Source of the DNA: Caulobacter sp. X
GTDB lineage: Bacteria > Pseudomonadota > Alphaproteobacteria > Caulobacterales > Caulobacteraceae
Direction: 5' to 3'
Assembly (NCBI RefSeq): GCF_002742635.1
Contig: NZ_PEGF01000001.1
Coordinates: 1,240,001-1,304,000 of the forward strand
DNA length: 64,000 nucleotides
Positions 36,692 to 45,813 of the stretch are shown piece after piece. Each line of letters begins with the position of its first letter. The stretch's first letter is position 1. A program made the position numbers and the translations under genes. The notes below the pieces were generated by a model. It saw only the letters and a list, made by a program, of their open reading frames with translations. It made no database searches and had not been told where the DNA came from.

Positions 36692-37402
36692 GCGCGGATA
36701 TTCGCCGCCTCTAGCCTGGCCTTAGGAACATCCCGCCCCAAGAGGCGTTCGACACAGCAGCGAGACGCCACATACAACAAGCCCCGCCGGCGACTCGGTC
36801 TCCGGCGGGGCTGATGGGAAGTCTTGTGGGTAGACACACTCTTCATATCTTAACCGGAGCCGCTTCGCAACCGCCCAGCGGCGAGATTCCGACATTTCAG
36901 CCTGATTTCGCGTTGCAACTTCCGCTATTGTCGAGGCGGCTCTAGATTCTTGGCGGCTCCGTCAAAATATCGCCCCCGACGCCAACCTCGCGAGGCAAGA
37001 GCCTCGAAGTTCATCAGGCCATCGTGATCTCTGAAAGTTATCCAACGACCACATCTCGACATCAATAGTCTATTTCTCGACACTATTTTTCAGGAACGGA
37101 CCGCCTATAGACCGAAATTTCACTCTCAGCCGCATCCCAGCCCGAATAGACATTGGAAAACGCCCCCTCTATTGAGCTCCTAGGGACCAGGAAACCAACA
37201 CCAAGGCCGGGACGGCGCCGGCGGCTCGGCGACTCTCGCTAGACGCGCAGGCGAACGGCGGCCGAAGAGCCCAACTGAAAGTTTTCTCGACCGAGTCCCA
37301 GCGTTCCGTTCGCCTCGGTCGCGTGTTTTGGCGTGGCGTCGGCGCGCGGCAAATCGCTATAGCTCTTCATCCCTTCGCGAGATCGCGCACCGGCCAAGAT
37401 CG
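36692..37402. other. Long AT-richer intergenic region
   Basis: About 710 bp without a convincing larger gene. It holds a GC-rich hairpin (36780-36812) and a minus-strand small RNA candidate on the left. The middle (36840-37150) is much richer in A/T than neighbouring DNA. No repeats or coding texts are evident in the remainder; promoters of the glycosyltransferase gene to the right are likely there. Confidence 0.6.
36771..36841 (-). ncRNA. Candidate small RNA with terminator
   Basis: On the minus strand a -35-like TTGCGA (36870-36865), a 14-bp spacer and AGATAT (36850-36845) precede a roughly 70-nt stretch ending in the stem AGCCCCGCCGG/CCGGCGGGGCT and a U-rich tail (UUGUUGU). A 52-codon ORF (36688-36846) also crosses it, but its text is mostly the hairpin read as Pro/Arg and looks accidental. 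Confidence 0.3.
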
Positions 37403-38692
37403 ATGACTTCACCGCTTCTGGCGCTTTGGCGTCGCTTGCCCACGCCCATCCGTCGGGGCGCGCACCTGGCCAAGGGCGCGCCGAAGGCGGCGTTCGAGCG
37501 CGCCAGCGAATGGGTGGATAGGACCGCCAAGGCCCAAGCCCTTCGCGCGGCCGAGGCCAGGACCCAGCGCCGCACGCGCCGTCGCAATCGTCGCCCCGCC
37601 TTGCCCGTCACCGTCGTGGGCTTCCACGGCGCCGTTCATGGCTTGGGCGAAGGCGCTCGAATGCTGGCGCGAGGCTTCGCCGACGCCGGTCTTCCCGTCC
37701 GCGCCGTGGACCTGTCGCGCTTCGTGGGCATGCCCGTCGACATCGAAACGGCCTATCCGCCGCCGGGCGTCAGAGAGCGCGGGGTGGTGATCTCGCACAT
37801 CAACCCGCCGGAACTCCTGCGCTGGGCGCGCGAGACGGAAGGGCGGCTTCTCGGCGGCCGGCGGCATATCGGCTACTGGGCCTGGGAGCTCGAGGACGCC
37901 CCGGCGGCCTGGGCTCCCGCCTTCGATCTGGTGGACGAAGTCTGGACCCCCTCGGCCTTCGCGGCCGACGCGCTGCGCAAGATCGCGCCGCCGAGGGTCA
38001 AGGTCACGCCCCTGCCCTATCCGCTGTATCTCAATCCCAGGCCTGGCGCGGATCGCGCCCGCTTTGAGCTGCCCGACGACACGGTGGTCGTCCTGATGGC
38101 GTTCGACCTGCGCTCGACCGCCCAGCGCAAGAACCCGTACGCCGCGCTCCGCGCATTCCAGGCGGCCAAGCGTCAGACCGCGCGCGCGGCGCTGCTCGTC
38201 TGCAAGGTGGTCGGGGCCGATCTCTATCCGGAGACCTACGCGGCCCTCGCCGCCGACGTCGCGGGGGACCCGAGCATCCGGCTGATGCGGGAAAGCTTGT
38301 CGGCCGAGGACATGGCCCTCCTGACAGCCAGCAGCGACATCATCCTGTCGCTGCATCGCTCGGAGGGCTACGGCCTGCTGCTGGCCGAGGCGATCTGGCT
38401 GGGCAAGCCGACCCTGGCGACCGGGTGGTCCTCGAACGTGGAGTTCATGGACCTCGCCTCCAGCCAGCTGGTCGACTACGCCCTGATCCCCGTCGAAGGC
38501 GACGGGGCGATCTACCAGGCCGGGCGCTGGGCGGCGGCCGACGAGGACGACGCGGCGCGCAAGCTGGCGCGGATGATCGACGACGACGCCTGGCGCGCCG
38601 AACTGGCCGCCGCGACATCCCGCAACGGCCATGTGTCGTTCGATCGCGCGGCCTGGCTGGAGACCCTTCGCCGCCTGCTGCCGCTGCGCTGA
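37403..38692 (+). CDS. Glycosyltransferase (GT4-like) beside the S-layer locus
   Basis: 429 residues from the ATG at 37403. A basic N-terminal segment (1-65) is followed by VVGFHGAVHGLGEGARMLARG, then the region YWAWELEDAP that is typical of mannosyltransferase-like GT4 proteins, and the donor site SLHRSEGYGLLLAEAIWLGKP (E-x7-E). It probably works on surface polysaccharide or glycoprotein sugar chains. Its stop directly abuts the stop of rsaF with no space between. Confidence 0.85.
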   Translation: MTSPLLALWRRLPTPIRRGAHLAKGAPKAAFERASEWVDRTAKAQALRAAEARTQRRTRRRNRRPALPVTVVGFHGAVHGLGEGARMLARGFADAGLPVRAVDLSRFVGMPVDIETAYPPPGVRERGVVISHINPPELLRWARETEGRLLGGRRHIGYWAWELEDAPAAWAPAFDLVDEVWTPSAFAADALRKIAPPRVKVTPLPYPLYLNPRPGADRARFELPDDTVVVLMAFDLRSTAQRKNPYAALRAFQAAKRQTARAALLVCKVVGADLYPETYAALAADVAGDPSIRLMRESLSAEDMALLTASSDIILSLHRSEGYGLLLAEAIWLGKPTLATGWSSNVEFMDLASSQLVDYALIPVEGDGAIYQAGRWAAADEDDAARKLARMIDDDAWRAELAAATSRNGHVSFDRAAWLETLRRLLPLR

Positions 38693-40303
38693 TCAGCCCT
38701 TCGGCGCGGTGGCCAGCGGCGCGTCGCTATCGCTCAGCGCCGGCATTTCGTTGATCGACGGCGGCGGCGCCACCTTGTCCGCGGCGATCGGCTTGGCCGG
38801 CAATTCCGAGGACGGCGGCCGGATCGGCGTCGTGTCGCCGGCCTTCGGCTTCTTCGGCTCCAGCGGCAGCGCGATCTTGTCCATGGTCTGGACGATCAGA
38901 TCGGTCGGCAGCACACCCTTGTAGCGCACCTTCTTGAAGTTGCGGGTCGGGTCGTAGGCCGCCACGCCCGGCGCCAGATTGCCGACTTCCAGCGTACCGA
39001 CCTGCGCCAGCAGCTGGACGCGGCCGACATACTCGCTGGCCCGACCGCGAATGAAGGCGAGCTGGGCGTTCTGCAGCTCGGCCTGGGCGTTCAGAACCTC
39101 GATCGTGCTGCGCAGAGCGAAGCGTTCTTCCTCGCGCACGCCGTAGAAGGCGACCGTGTTCGCCTTCATTTCCTCTTCCTGGCTGACCAGCGACTTGCGG
39201 GCGGCGACCAGTTGGTCCCAGTACTGAGAGACGCTCAGCACCATGTTGCGGCGCGCGTCTTCGATCAGCAGCTTGTCGCGATTGTTCTCCTCGATCGACT
39301 GACGGACCTGGGAGTTAAGCTGACCGGCGGCGAACAGCGGTTGGGTCAGGGTGATCGACGCATTCACCGTGTTCGAACGGTTCGCATCCTTGGCGCTGTA
39401 GGGCACGTAGGGCCCGTTGCGATAGTCCGCGCGCGCCGAGACGGAGAACAGCCGCTGAGCGCGCGCCTGCACCACGCCCAGACGCGAAGCCTTTTCGGTG
39501 AAGAGCGCCGCGTTCAGGGTTGGGTTCGCCTCTTCAGCCTGATTGAACGCCTCGTCCAGGGTCGTCGGCAGACCGTCGATATCCGGCTCCGGTTCGAGAT
39601 TGTCGGGCAGATGCCCCACGAGCGACGCATAGTAGGCGATGCTGACGTTCAGCTGGGCCTGAGCGTTGGCCACCTGGGTGCTGGCGGCGGCGAGGCGCGC
39701 CTTGGCCTGCTGCACGTCCGTTAGGGTGATCTGGCGGACGCTGTAGCGGTCCTCGGTGTCCTGCAGTTGCTTGCGCAGGAAAGCTTCGCCCCCCAGGCTG
39801 ATGCGCAGAACCTCGCGGTCACGGCGCACGGAGACATAAGCGTTGGTCACGCGGACCAGCAGGTCCATCTCGATGCGGCGGAGGTTTTCGCGCGACGCCT
39901 TGATCTGAGCCTCGACGCCCGCGAGACGCGCCGCATAGCGGCCGTTGGTGTAGAGAGTCTGGCTTACAGACAGGTCGTTCGACTGTCCTATGCCTTCTCG
40001 CGTTTCCGTCTTGTACAGGGGATAGCCAGTGTTCGTTTGAGGCCCGCGCGCATAGCCATAGCCTTCAGACACCTGGGCGGTGGCCTGCAGGCCGTAAGCC
40101 GACCGCGCCTGGGTGTAGTTCTCGTCCAGGGCGCGCATGGCGGCGCGCTGGGCCTGGATGTTGGGGTTGCTTTGATAGGCCGCCGTGATCGCGTCGGCCA
40201 AGGTCTCGGCGTGAGCGCGTTCGGCGCCGCCGGCCACAGCCATGGCGACGGCCACGGCGATCACCGACGTTCGAACGGACAGGACTTTCGACAGCACTCG
40301 CAT
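38693..40303 (-). CDS. rsaF: S-layer export outer membrane protein RsaF (TolC family)
   Basis: 536 residues from the ATG at 40303, giving a signal peptide (SVIAVAVAMAVAGGAERAHA) then the TolC fold: ETLADAITAAYQSNPNIQAQRA at the start of the mature part (key AYQSNPNI), long coiled coils, and SLVGHLPDNLEPEP in the middle. The C-terminal tail is Pro-rich. It forms the trimeric outer-membrane channel for RsaD/RsaE and is last in the minus-strand cluster, as in C. crescentus (rsaFa). Confidence 0.92.
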   Translation of the reverse strand: MRVLSKVLSVRTSVIAVAVAMAVAGGAERAHAETLADAITAAYQSNPNIQAQRAAMRALDENYTQARSAYGLQATAQVSEGYGYARGPQTNTGYPLYKTETREGIGQSNDLSVSQTLYTNGRYAARLAGVEAQIKASRENLRRIEMDLLVRVTNAYVSVRRDREVLRISLGGEAFLRKQLQDTEDRYSVRQITLTDVQQAKARLAAASTQVANAQAQLNVSIAYYASLVGHLPDNLEPEPDIDGLPTTLDEAFNQAEEANPTLNAALFTEKASRLGVVQARAQRLFSVSARADYRNGPYVPYSAKDANRSNTVNASITLTQPLFAAGQLNSQVRQSIEENNRDKLLIEDARRNMVLSVSQYWDQLVAARKSLVSQEEEMKANTVAFYGVREEERFALRSTIEVLNAQAELQNAQLAFIRGRASEYVGRVQLLAQVGTLEVGNLAPGVAAYDPTRNFKKVRYKGVLPTDLIVQTMDKIALPLEPKKPKAGDTTPIRPPSSELPAKPIAADKVAPPPSINEMPALSDSDAPLATAPKG

Positions 40304-40360
40304 TTTCCAGACTTTCACGGCCCCCGCCGGAATGCGGCGGTTCAAGCCAATATTTGTGGC

Positions 40361-41398
40361 TTAATCAAGAAGACGACGCACTGTCGCCTCCCATGTGACA
40401 TTCTTGTTGCGCCAGAGGTCACGCGCCGTAGCGCCTCGCGACATCGCGCGTCCCCGGTGAGACGTTAAACGGGCCAAGGCCTCGGATAGGGCGGCGGGCG
40501 TGGGCTCGGCCACCGCGCCGGTCTCTTCGCTGACGATCTCCAGCAAGCCGCCGGAGTCAGTGACCGTCAGGACTGGCTTGCCGGCCGCGAAGGCTTCCAT
40601 GGTCACGTAGCCCACGCTGTCCTCGTCGAACGGCAAATAGGCGCAGGCCAGGGCGTCATTGGCCCAGCGCGCGATATCCTCGCGCGGATGGAAGCCAAAG
40701 CGCAAGGACACGCGGTCCTTCAGATCCAGATCCTCGACCAGCTTGCGCAGACGGTCGGCATAGGCCTCGTTCTCCGGCGGGCCGGCGATGATCAGACGCG
40801 GGCCGTTCGGCAGCAGAGCCAAGGCCTCGATCAGCAGGTGCTGGCGCTTGCCCGCCGCCACGCGGCCGCCGGCGAAGACGTAGTCGCCGTAGTCACCGCC
40901 GGTGAACAGCTCGCCGTCGTTCAGCGGCGGATAAAGCACCTCGGACGGCACGCCATTGAACTTCATCAGCCGGTTTTGGGTGACGGGCGAGTTGCAGTAG
41001 ATCTTGCGGCAGTCGGCGAAGCAGGCGTTGTCGGCCGCGCGGATCGCCGCCTTCACCGTCCGGCCCGCCTCGTCGAAATCCAGGTGGCTCTGACCGGCCT
41101 CGGACAGGTCATAGGCTTGCCGGAACTGGTGCAGCAGCCACAGCACCTTGTCGTGGTGCGGGATCAGATAGGCGGGAAACTTCAAGCCGATGACCCGATC
41201 GACATTGGGCAGCCGCAGCCCGCGGGCGATCAGCATCTCCTCGATCAGTCGCTCGGCCGGCTCCCAGGTGAAGGGCACGCGGACAAGCTCGGACTGGACG
41301 CCGGGCGTGGCGTTCAGGCGGCGGACCAGGTGGTCGGCCAGCTCCTCGGCGCCGCCGCGCTGGAACGGCGCGGCGTTGTTGACGACCAGAACCTTCAT
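40361..41398 (-). CDS. lpsE: O-antigen glycosyltransferase, GT4 (LpsE-like)
   Basis: 345 residues. NNAAPFQRGGAEELADHLV is the acceptor-side glycine loop. FAGGRVAAGKRQHLLIEAL is the donor region, and LPFDEDSVGYVTMEAFAAGKPV is the E-x7-E site. It is paralogous to the neighbouring gene downstream in coordinates (41409-42446), with the same length. Presumably it transfers a mannose or perosamine unit. In C. crescentus the corresponding gene between the perosamine genes and rsaF is called lpsE; the assignment is by position. Confidence 0.8.
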   Translation of the reverse strand: MKVLVVNNAAPFQRGGAEELADHLVRRLNATPGVQSELVRVPFTWEPAERLIEEMLIARGLRLPNVDRVIGLKFPAYLIPHHDKVLWLLHQFRQAYDLSEAGQSHLDFDEAGRTVKAAIRAADNACFADCRKIYCNSPVTQNRLMKFNGVPSEVLYPPLNDGELFTGGDYGDYVFAGGRVAAGKRQHLLIEALALLPNGPRLIIAGPPENEAYADRLRKLVEDLDLKDRVSLRFGFHPREDIARWANDALACAYLPFDEDSVGYVTMEAFAAGKPVLTVTDSGGLLEIVSEETGAVAEPTPAALSEALARLTSHRGRAMSRGATARDLWRNKNVTWEATVRRLLD

Positions 41399-41408
41399 GC
41401 CGGCTTTC

Positions 41409-42446
41409 TCATGAGGTCAGGCGCTCCACGACCGTGCCCCAGTCGATCTTCATCTCGGTCAGCCGATCCAGCGACGCCTGCCCCATCGCCGCGACGGCCT
41501 GGCGGTCGGCGTGCAAGCGGTCGAACTGCTGGGCCAGATCGCGGGGATCGGGCTCGCTGATCAAGCCGTTGCGGCCGTGCTCGACCAGCTCCAGCACGCC
41601 CCCGGAGTCGGTGGTCGTGACGATCGCCTTGCGAGCGTGCGCGCCCTCAAGCGACGGATAGCCGTAGCTGTCCTCGTCCTTGGGCAGATAGGCGACGGCC
41701 AGGGCCGTCTTCAGCATGTCGGCCTTCTCGTCCTCGCTGATCCAGCGGTCTTCCAGGATGACGCGATCCTGGAGCCCCAGGTCGCGGGTCATCTTGATCA
41801 GCTGACGGCCATATTCGGGACTGGACGCCGTGCCGGCCAGGCGCAGCTTCACCGGCGTCTTCACGTACTGCATGGCCTCGATCATCAGGGCCTGGCGCTT
41901 GTGAGGCTCCAGGCGCGAGATCGCGACGATCTCGTCGCCATAGCCTTCGTGGGTGAAGCGTTCGGGCTGGTAGATCGGCGGATAGAGGGGCGTGGCGTCG
42001 AGGCCGTTGAACGCCTTCAGACGATCGGCGACGACCCGCGAGTTGGTGAACACCGCGCGGCTCTCGGAGATCGCTCGCGTGTCGAGGGCCCGCAGGTTGT
42101 CGCGGATGGCCCGGTGCTCCGCATCGTCCGGCATGCCGCGATAGGGCGTGTCCCACAGGTCATAGAAGGTGCGAATGTGGTGGATGAACCACAACACCTT
42201 GTTGGGATGATCCACCACATAGGCCGGCGGCCGAAAGCAGATCACCCGATCGCACCACTGGGTCAGGTCCATCAGCCGCCAGGCGGCGATCTGGTGCAGG
42301 ATCTCGTTCGGATCGTCGGTGAACGGCAGGTAGAAGCGTTCGACCTGGTGCCCGGCCTCGACCAGCTTCTCCTCCAGCCACTCGACGATGAAGCGCGCGC
42401 CGCCGTTGATGAACGGCACGATCGAGGACAGGAGGACGATGCGCAC
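41409..42446 (-). CDS. lpsD: O-antigen glycosyltransferase, GT4 (LpsD-like)
   Basis: 345 residues. The start is LLSSIVPFINGGARFIVEWL, and AISRLEPHKRQALMIEAM and LPKDEDSYGYPSLEGAHARKA mark the donor site. It is a clear paralogue of the adjacent gene 10 nt downstream, suggesting tandem duplication. Only 3 nt separate it from the perosamine synthetase gene. Expected role: adding N-acetylperosamine-type sugars to the S-layer-anchoring O-polysaccharide. Confidence 0.8.
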   Translation of the reverse strand: MRIVLLSSIVPFINGGARFIVEWLEEKLVEAGHQVERFYLPFTDDPNEILHQIAAWRLMDLTQWCDRVICFRPPAYVVDHPNKVLWFIHHIRTFYDLWDTPYRGMPDDAEHRAIRDNLRALDTRAISESRAVFTNSRVVADRLKAFNGLDATPLYPPIYQPERFTHEGYGDEIVAISRLEPHKRQALMIEAMQYVKTPVKLRLAGTASSPEYGRQLIKMTRDLGLQDRVILEDRWISEDEKADMLKTALAVAYLPKDEDSYGYPSLEGAHARKAIVTTTDSGGVLELVEHGRNGLISEPDPRDLAQQFDRLHADRQAVAAMGQASLDRLTEMKIDWGTVVERLTS

Positions 42447-42449
42447 CGA

Positions 42450-43577
42450 CTAGACCAGCACCTGGTCGAGCGCGGCGACGACGCGGTCGATGTCGGCTTC
42501 GCTAAGCCCGGCGTGCGTGGGCAGGTTGAGGCCGTCGGCGCCGCAGGCCTCGGCCTGCTTCAGATCGTCCGTGGCCAGATGCGCGTAAGGCGGCATCACG
42601 TGCATGGGGTAGAACACCGGGCGGCTCTCGATGCCCAGGGCGTCCAGATCCTTGATCACCTGGTCGCGCGAGGTCGACAGGCCCTCGCCCAGACGCACGG
42701 TGTACATCCAGAACACGTGACGGCCGGTCGGCGCGACATAGGGCCTGATGACCCGGTTGCCCAGGCGCGAGAGCTTCTCGTCGTACCAGGCCACCACGCG
42801 TTGGCGGGCCGCCAGATGCTCGTCGACGCGCTCCAGCTGGGCCAGGCCGATGGCGGCCTCGATATTGGTCATGCGGTAGTTGAAGCCGACGACCGGGAAC
42901 CAGTAGCGGCGCGAAAGGTCCATGCCCTGCCCGCGCAGCAGCCGCATGCGGGCGGCCAGCTCGTCGTCGTCCGTGGTGATCATCCCGCCTTCGCCGGTGG
43001 TGATGATCTTGTTGCCGAAGAAGCTGAAGGTCGCGCAGTCGCCCAGCGAACCCGACATCTTGCCATGGTAGGTGGCGCCGACGGCTTCGGCGGCGTCCTC
43101 GACGACCTTCAGGCCATGCTTGCGCGCGACCTCAAGGATCGGCTCCATGTCGCAGATCTGGCCGTACAGGTGCACCGGCATGATCGCCTTGGTGCGCGGC
43201 GTGACCAGGGCTTCCAGCTTGGCCGGGTCGAGGTTGAAGGTCCGCGGATCGTTGTCGATCAGCACGGGGGTCGCGCCGCAATAGGTCACGGCGTTGACCG
43301 AGGCGATGTAGGTCAGGCTGGGGACGATCACCTCGTCGCCCGGACCGATGCCCAGCGCCACCAGGGCCAGGTGCAGGGCGGTCGTGCCGTTGTTGCAGGC
43401 GATGGCGTGCTTGACCCCGCAATAGGCCGCGAAGCCCTTCTCGAACTCCGAGATAAAGCGCCCGACCGACGAGATCCACGTCGTGTCCATGCACTCCAGC
43501 ACGTATTCGCGCTCACGGCCGTCCAGGCGCGGGGCGGCGACGGAGATGCGAGGCAAGCTGTTCGCCGGGCTGTTCAT
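42450..43577 (-). CDS. per: GDP-perosamine synthase (DegT/DnrJ aminotransferase)
   Basis: 375 residues. PLP-dependent sugar aminotransferase: the internal Lys sits in FSFFGNKIITTGEGGM, and YGQICDMEPI with VEDAAEAVGA mark the fold. It converts GDP-4-keto-6-deoxymannose to GDP-perosamine, the monomer of the O-polysaccharide that holds the S-layer. The adjacent acetyltransferase overlaps by 4 nt (ATGA). The upstream enzyme Gmd that makes its substrate is missing here, except for a remnant. Confidence 0.92.
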   Translation of the reverse strand: MNSPANSLPRISVAAPRLDGREREYVLECMDTTWISSVGRFISEFEKGFAAYCGVKHAIACNNGTTALHLALVALGIGPGDEVIVPSLTYIASVNAVTYCGATPVLIDNDPRTFNLDPAKLEALVTPRTKAIMPVHLYGQICDMEPILEVARKHGLKVVEDAAEAVGATYHGKMSGSLGDCATFSFFGNKIITTGEGGMITTDDDELAARMRLLRGQGMDLSRRYWFPVVGFNYRMTNIEAAIGLAQLERVDEHLAARQRVVAWYDEKLSRLGNRVIRPYVAPTGRHVFWMYTVRLGEGLSTSRDQVIKDLDALGIESRPVFYPMHVMPPYAHLATDDLKQAEACGADGLNLPTHAGLSEADIDRVVAALDQVLV

Positions 43578-44206
43578 GACCGGTCTCCTTTGATCTTGGC
43601 CGGCGCGCCGATGGCCAGCACCGCGTCCGGCAGATCCCGGACAACGACCCCGCCAGCGCCCACGACCGTGTCGGCGCCGATCGTCACGCCAGGGATAACG
43701 CGCACGCCCACGCCCAGGAACGCTCTGTCGCCGACGCGCACCCCGCCGGCGAGCGCCGAGGCCGGTCCGACATGGCTGGCCGCGCCGAGGCGGCAGTCGT
43801 GATCGACGACCGCGCCGGTGTTGATGATGGCAAGGTCGCCGATCTCGCTCTCGGCGTTGATCACGGCGCCGGCCATCACGGCCACACCCTGGCCTAGACG
43901 CGCGCTGGCGGAGATCACCGATGACGGGTGGATCGCGTTGACCAGGCTGAAACCCAGCTCCCCAGCCTTGCGGCCAAGCTTCTCGCGCAGGCGATTGTCG
44001 CCGACGGCCACGAACAGCCTGGAAAAACCCTGGGCGCGGAGCGCTTGAAGGGCGAGATCGTCGCCCACCACCGGAACACCCAACACCTCGCGCGGGGTCG
44101 GATCGGCGTCGACGATCGCCGCGACGGTCTCGCCGGCCGCCCTGAGGCTCTCGATGACCACCTTGGCGTGGCCACCGCCGCCGATGATGACGACGCCCGC
44201 GGCCAT
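43574..44206 (-). CDS. perB: Perosamine N-acetyltransferase (NeuD/PglD/PerB type)
   Basis: 210 residues. The N-terminal UDP/GDP-sugar-binding loop is VIIGGGGHAKVVIESL, and a left-handed beta helix follows with hexapeptide repeats (INAESEIGDLAIINTGAVVDHDC; key IGDLAIINTGA) and GVRVGDRAFLGVGVRVIPGV. It acetylates the amino group of GDP-perosamine with acetyl-CoA. Its start (ATG at 44206) overlaps the stop of the gmd remnant as TGATG. Confidence 0.9.
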   Translation of the reverse strand: MAAGVVIIGGGGHAKVVIESLRAAGETVAAIVDADPTPREVLGVPVVGDDLALQALRAQGFSRLFVAVGDNRLREKLGRKAGELGFSLVNAIHPSSVISASARLGQGVAVMAGAVINAESEIGDLAIINTGAVVDHDCRLGAASHVGPASALAGGVRVGDRAFLGVGVRVIPGVTIGADTVVGAGGVVVRDLPDAVLAIGAPAKIKGDRS

Positions 44207-44289
44207 CAGGACCTGACGCCCCGCGCGCCAGCCCGCCGCCCCCGGAAGAGGCGGCCGGTGAGGCCGGTGATCAATGCCGTCTTGGCCAT
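44206..44289 (-). pseudogene. gmd: Remnant of gmd (GDP-mannose 4,6-dehydratase)
   Basis: A 27-codon ORF starts MAKTALITGLTG, which matches the first twelve residues of Gmd (MxKTALITGxTG, the Rossmann motif), then diverges (RLFRGRRAGARG) and stops at a TGA overlapping the acetyltransferase start. In C. crescentus, gmd (lpsA) sits exactly here, between rsaE and the acetyltransferase gene. Simplest reading: an internal deletion removed most of gmd and kept both ends. A short leader peptide is the alternative. Confidence 0.55.
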
Positions 44290-44431
44290 GCGCCTCGCGC
44301 CGACTCCAGTAACAACGAAAGTGTTTGACTACACCATTGGAGGCGGTTGGAAAGCGGCGACATCGAGATTTGGCCTCGAGACGCCCCTTTGCCGAAACGC
44401 TTGGGAATTCAGAGAATTGAATTCCGCGGCC

Positions 44432-45739
44432 CTACTCCTCGCGCATCGTCGTGCGCAGCGTGTCGCGCAGCGGCGAGATCAGGTAGTCGAGCACGGTGCG
44501 CGCGCGGGTGGGCACGATCACCTGGGCCGGCATGCCCGCCGTCACCTTGGCCCGCAGCGGCTTTGGCAGCTGCCGAATGTCCACGGTCACGATGCCCAGG
44601 AAGTAGGAGGTCTTGCCCTCCGGATCCGACAGGCGGTCGCGCGAGATGGATTCGATCTTGCCGTTCAGGATCGGGATTTCGCGCGAGTGGAAGGCCGGCA
44701 GACGGACCTCGGTCACCATGCCCGGATAGATGTTGTCCACATCGGTCGGCTGGAAGTGGGCCTGGATCACGAACGCCTCGTCGTCGGGGGCGATCTCGAC
44801 CAGCGGCTCGGCCGGACGCACCACGGCGCCTTCGGTGAAGAAGCGAAGGTTCTGCGCCGTCCCGTTGACCGGCGAGACGATCCGCACGCGCTTCAGGGCG
44901 TCGGAGGCCACGACCTCCTTCTCGGTCACCTCGGCCAGCTTCACGCGGGTCTCGGTGATGCTCTGGCTGACCTGCTCGAAGAACTCCTGCTTGATCTGGC
45001 GGACCTTCAGCTGGGTGTCGGAGATGCCCTGCACGGCCTTGGCGCGGTCGGCGGTCAGGCGGCCGATCGAGCCCGACAGCGAGGCCTGCTCGCGCTCCAG
45101 CGCCAGCAGGCGCGGCCGCGGCACCAGGCCCTTGTCGTAGATCTTGCGCAGGTCATTCAGCTCGTCCTGGATGTAGCCCAGCTGATCCTTGAGACCTTGG
45201 TTCTGGCGGTCGATGCCCTCGATCTCGCTCTGATATTGCTCGCGCTGGCCGTTCACCAGGTCGATCTGGCCCTGGATCGTCTGGCGACGCTCCTGGAACT
45301 GAACCTGCTCGTCGGCGATGGCGCGAGCGACCATCGGATCGTTGCGCTGGCTGAGCAATTCGGCCGGGAAGCTGATGGAAGGCCGCTGGTCGCGCTCGGC
45401 CAGGAGGCGAGCCTCCAGCGCCTTGAGCGCCACATATTGGTTCTTGGTGATGCCGGCGGCGGCGTTGGCCTGGGTGGGATCCAGCTCGAACAGAACCTGT
45501 CCGGCCTTCACCTTCTCGCCCTCGCGCACCAGGATCTTGCGCAGCATGCCGCCTTCCAGGTGCTGGATGGTCTTGCGGTTGCCCTCGGCCGAGACGACGC
45601 CGTTGGCGATCACCGAAGCGTTCAACGGCGCGAAGGCCGCGATGACCAAGCCCAGCAGCATCAGGCCGATGACGGCGTAGCCGATGCGAGCCACGACTTG
45701 GTAGTTGTCCGTCGGACGTTGGATCTTCGGGGGCTTCAT
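44432..45739 (-). CDS. rsaE: S-layer export membrane fusion protein RsaE (HlyD family)
   Basis: 435 residues. One N-terminal membrane helix (IGYAVIGLMLLGLVIAAFAPL) is followed by a lipoyl-like half (VLVREGEKVKAGQVLFELDP with ILVREGEKVKAGQ), a long coiled coil (about 120-260: VQFQERRQTIQGQIDLVNGQREQ), the second lipoyl half and a beta barrel near the end (GMPAQVIVPTRARTVLDYL). It links the ABC transporter RsaD with RsaF across the periplasm. It begins 74 nt after the rsaD stop in the same operon. Confidence 0.94.
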   Translation of the reverse strand: MKPPKIQRPTDNYQVVARIGYAVIGLMLLGLVIAAFAPLNASVIANGVVSAEGNRKTIQHLEGGMLRKILVREGEKVKAGQVLFELDPTQANAAAGITKNQYVALKALEARLLAERDQRPSISFPAELLSQRNDPMVARAIADEQVQFQERRQTIQGQIDLVNGQREQYQSEIEGIDRQNQGLKDQLGYIQDELNDLRKIYDKGLVPRPRLLALEREQASLSGSIGRLTADRAKAVQGISDTQLKVRQIKQEFFEQVSQSITETRVKLAEVTEKEVVASDALKRVRIVSPVNGTAQNLRFFTEGAVVRPAEPLVEIAPDDEAFVIQAHFQPTDVDNIYPGMVTEVRLPAFHSREIPILNGKIESISRDRLSDPEGKTSYFLGIVTVDIRQLPKPLRAKVTAGMPAQVIVPTRARTVLDYLISPLRDTLRTTMREE

Positions 45740-45813
45740 GCGTCTTCAAGCCTGATAGGCGCGCCAGCGGCGGCCGTGGAAACGGGGTGCGGGGTCGTGA
45801 GGCCGGCGCGGCG

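Noticed and set aside
36688-36846. A 52-codon minus-strand ORF with many Arg residues
   Set aside because: Most of its text is the GC-rich hairpin read as codons, it runs over the DUF599 stop, and no clear ribosome binding site precedes it.
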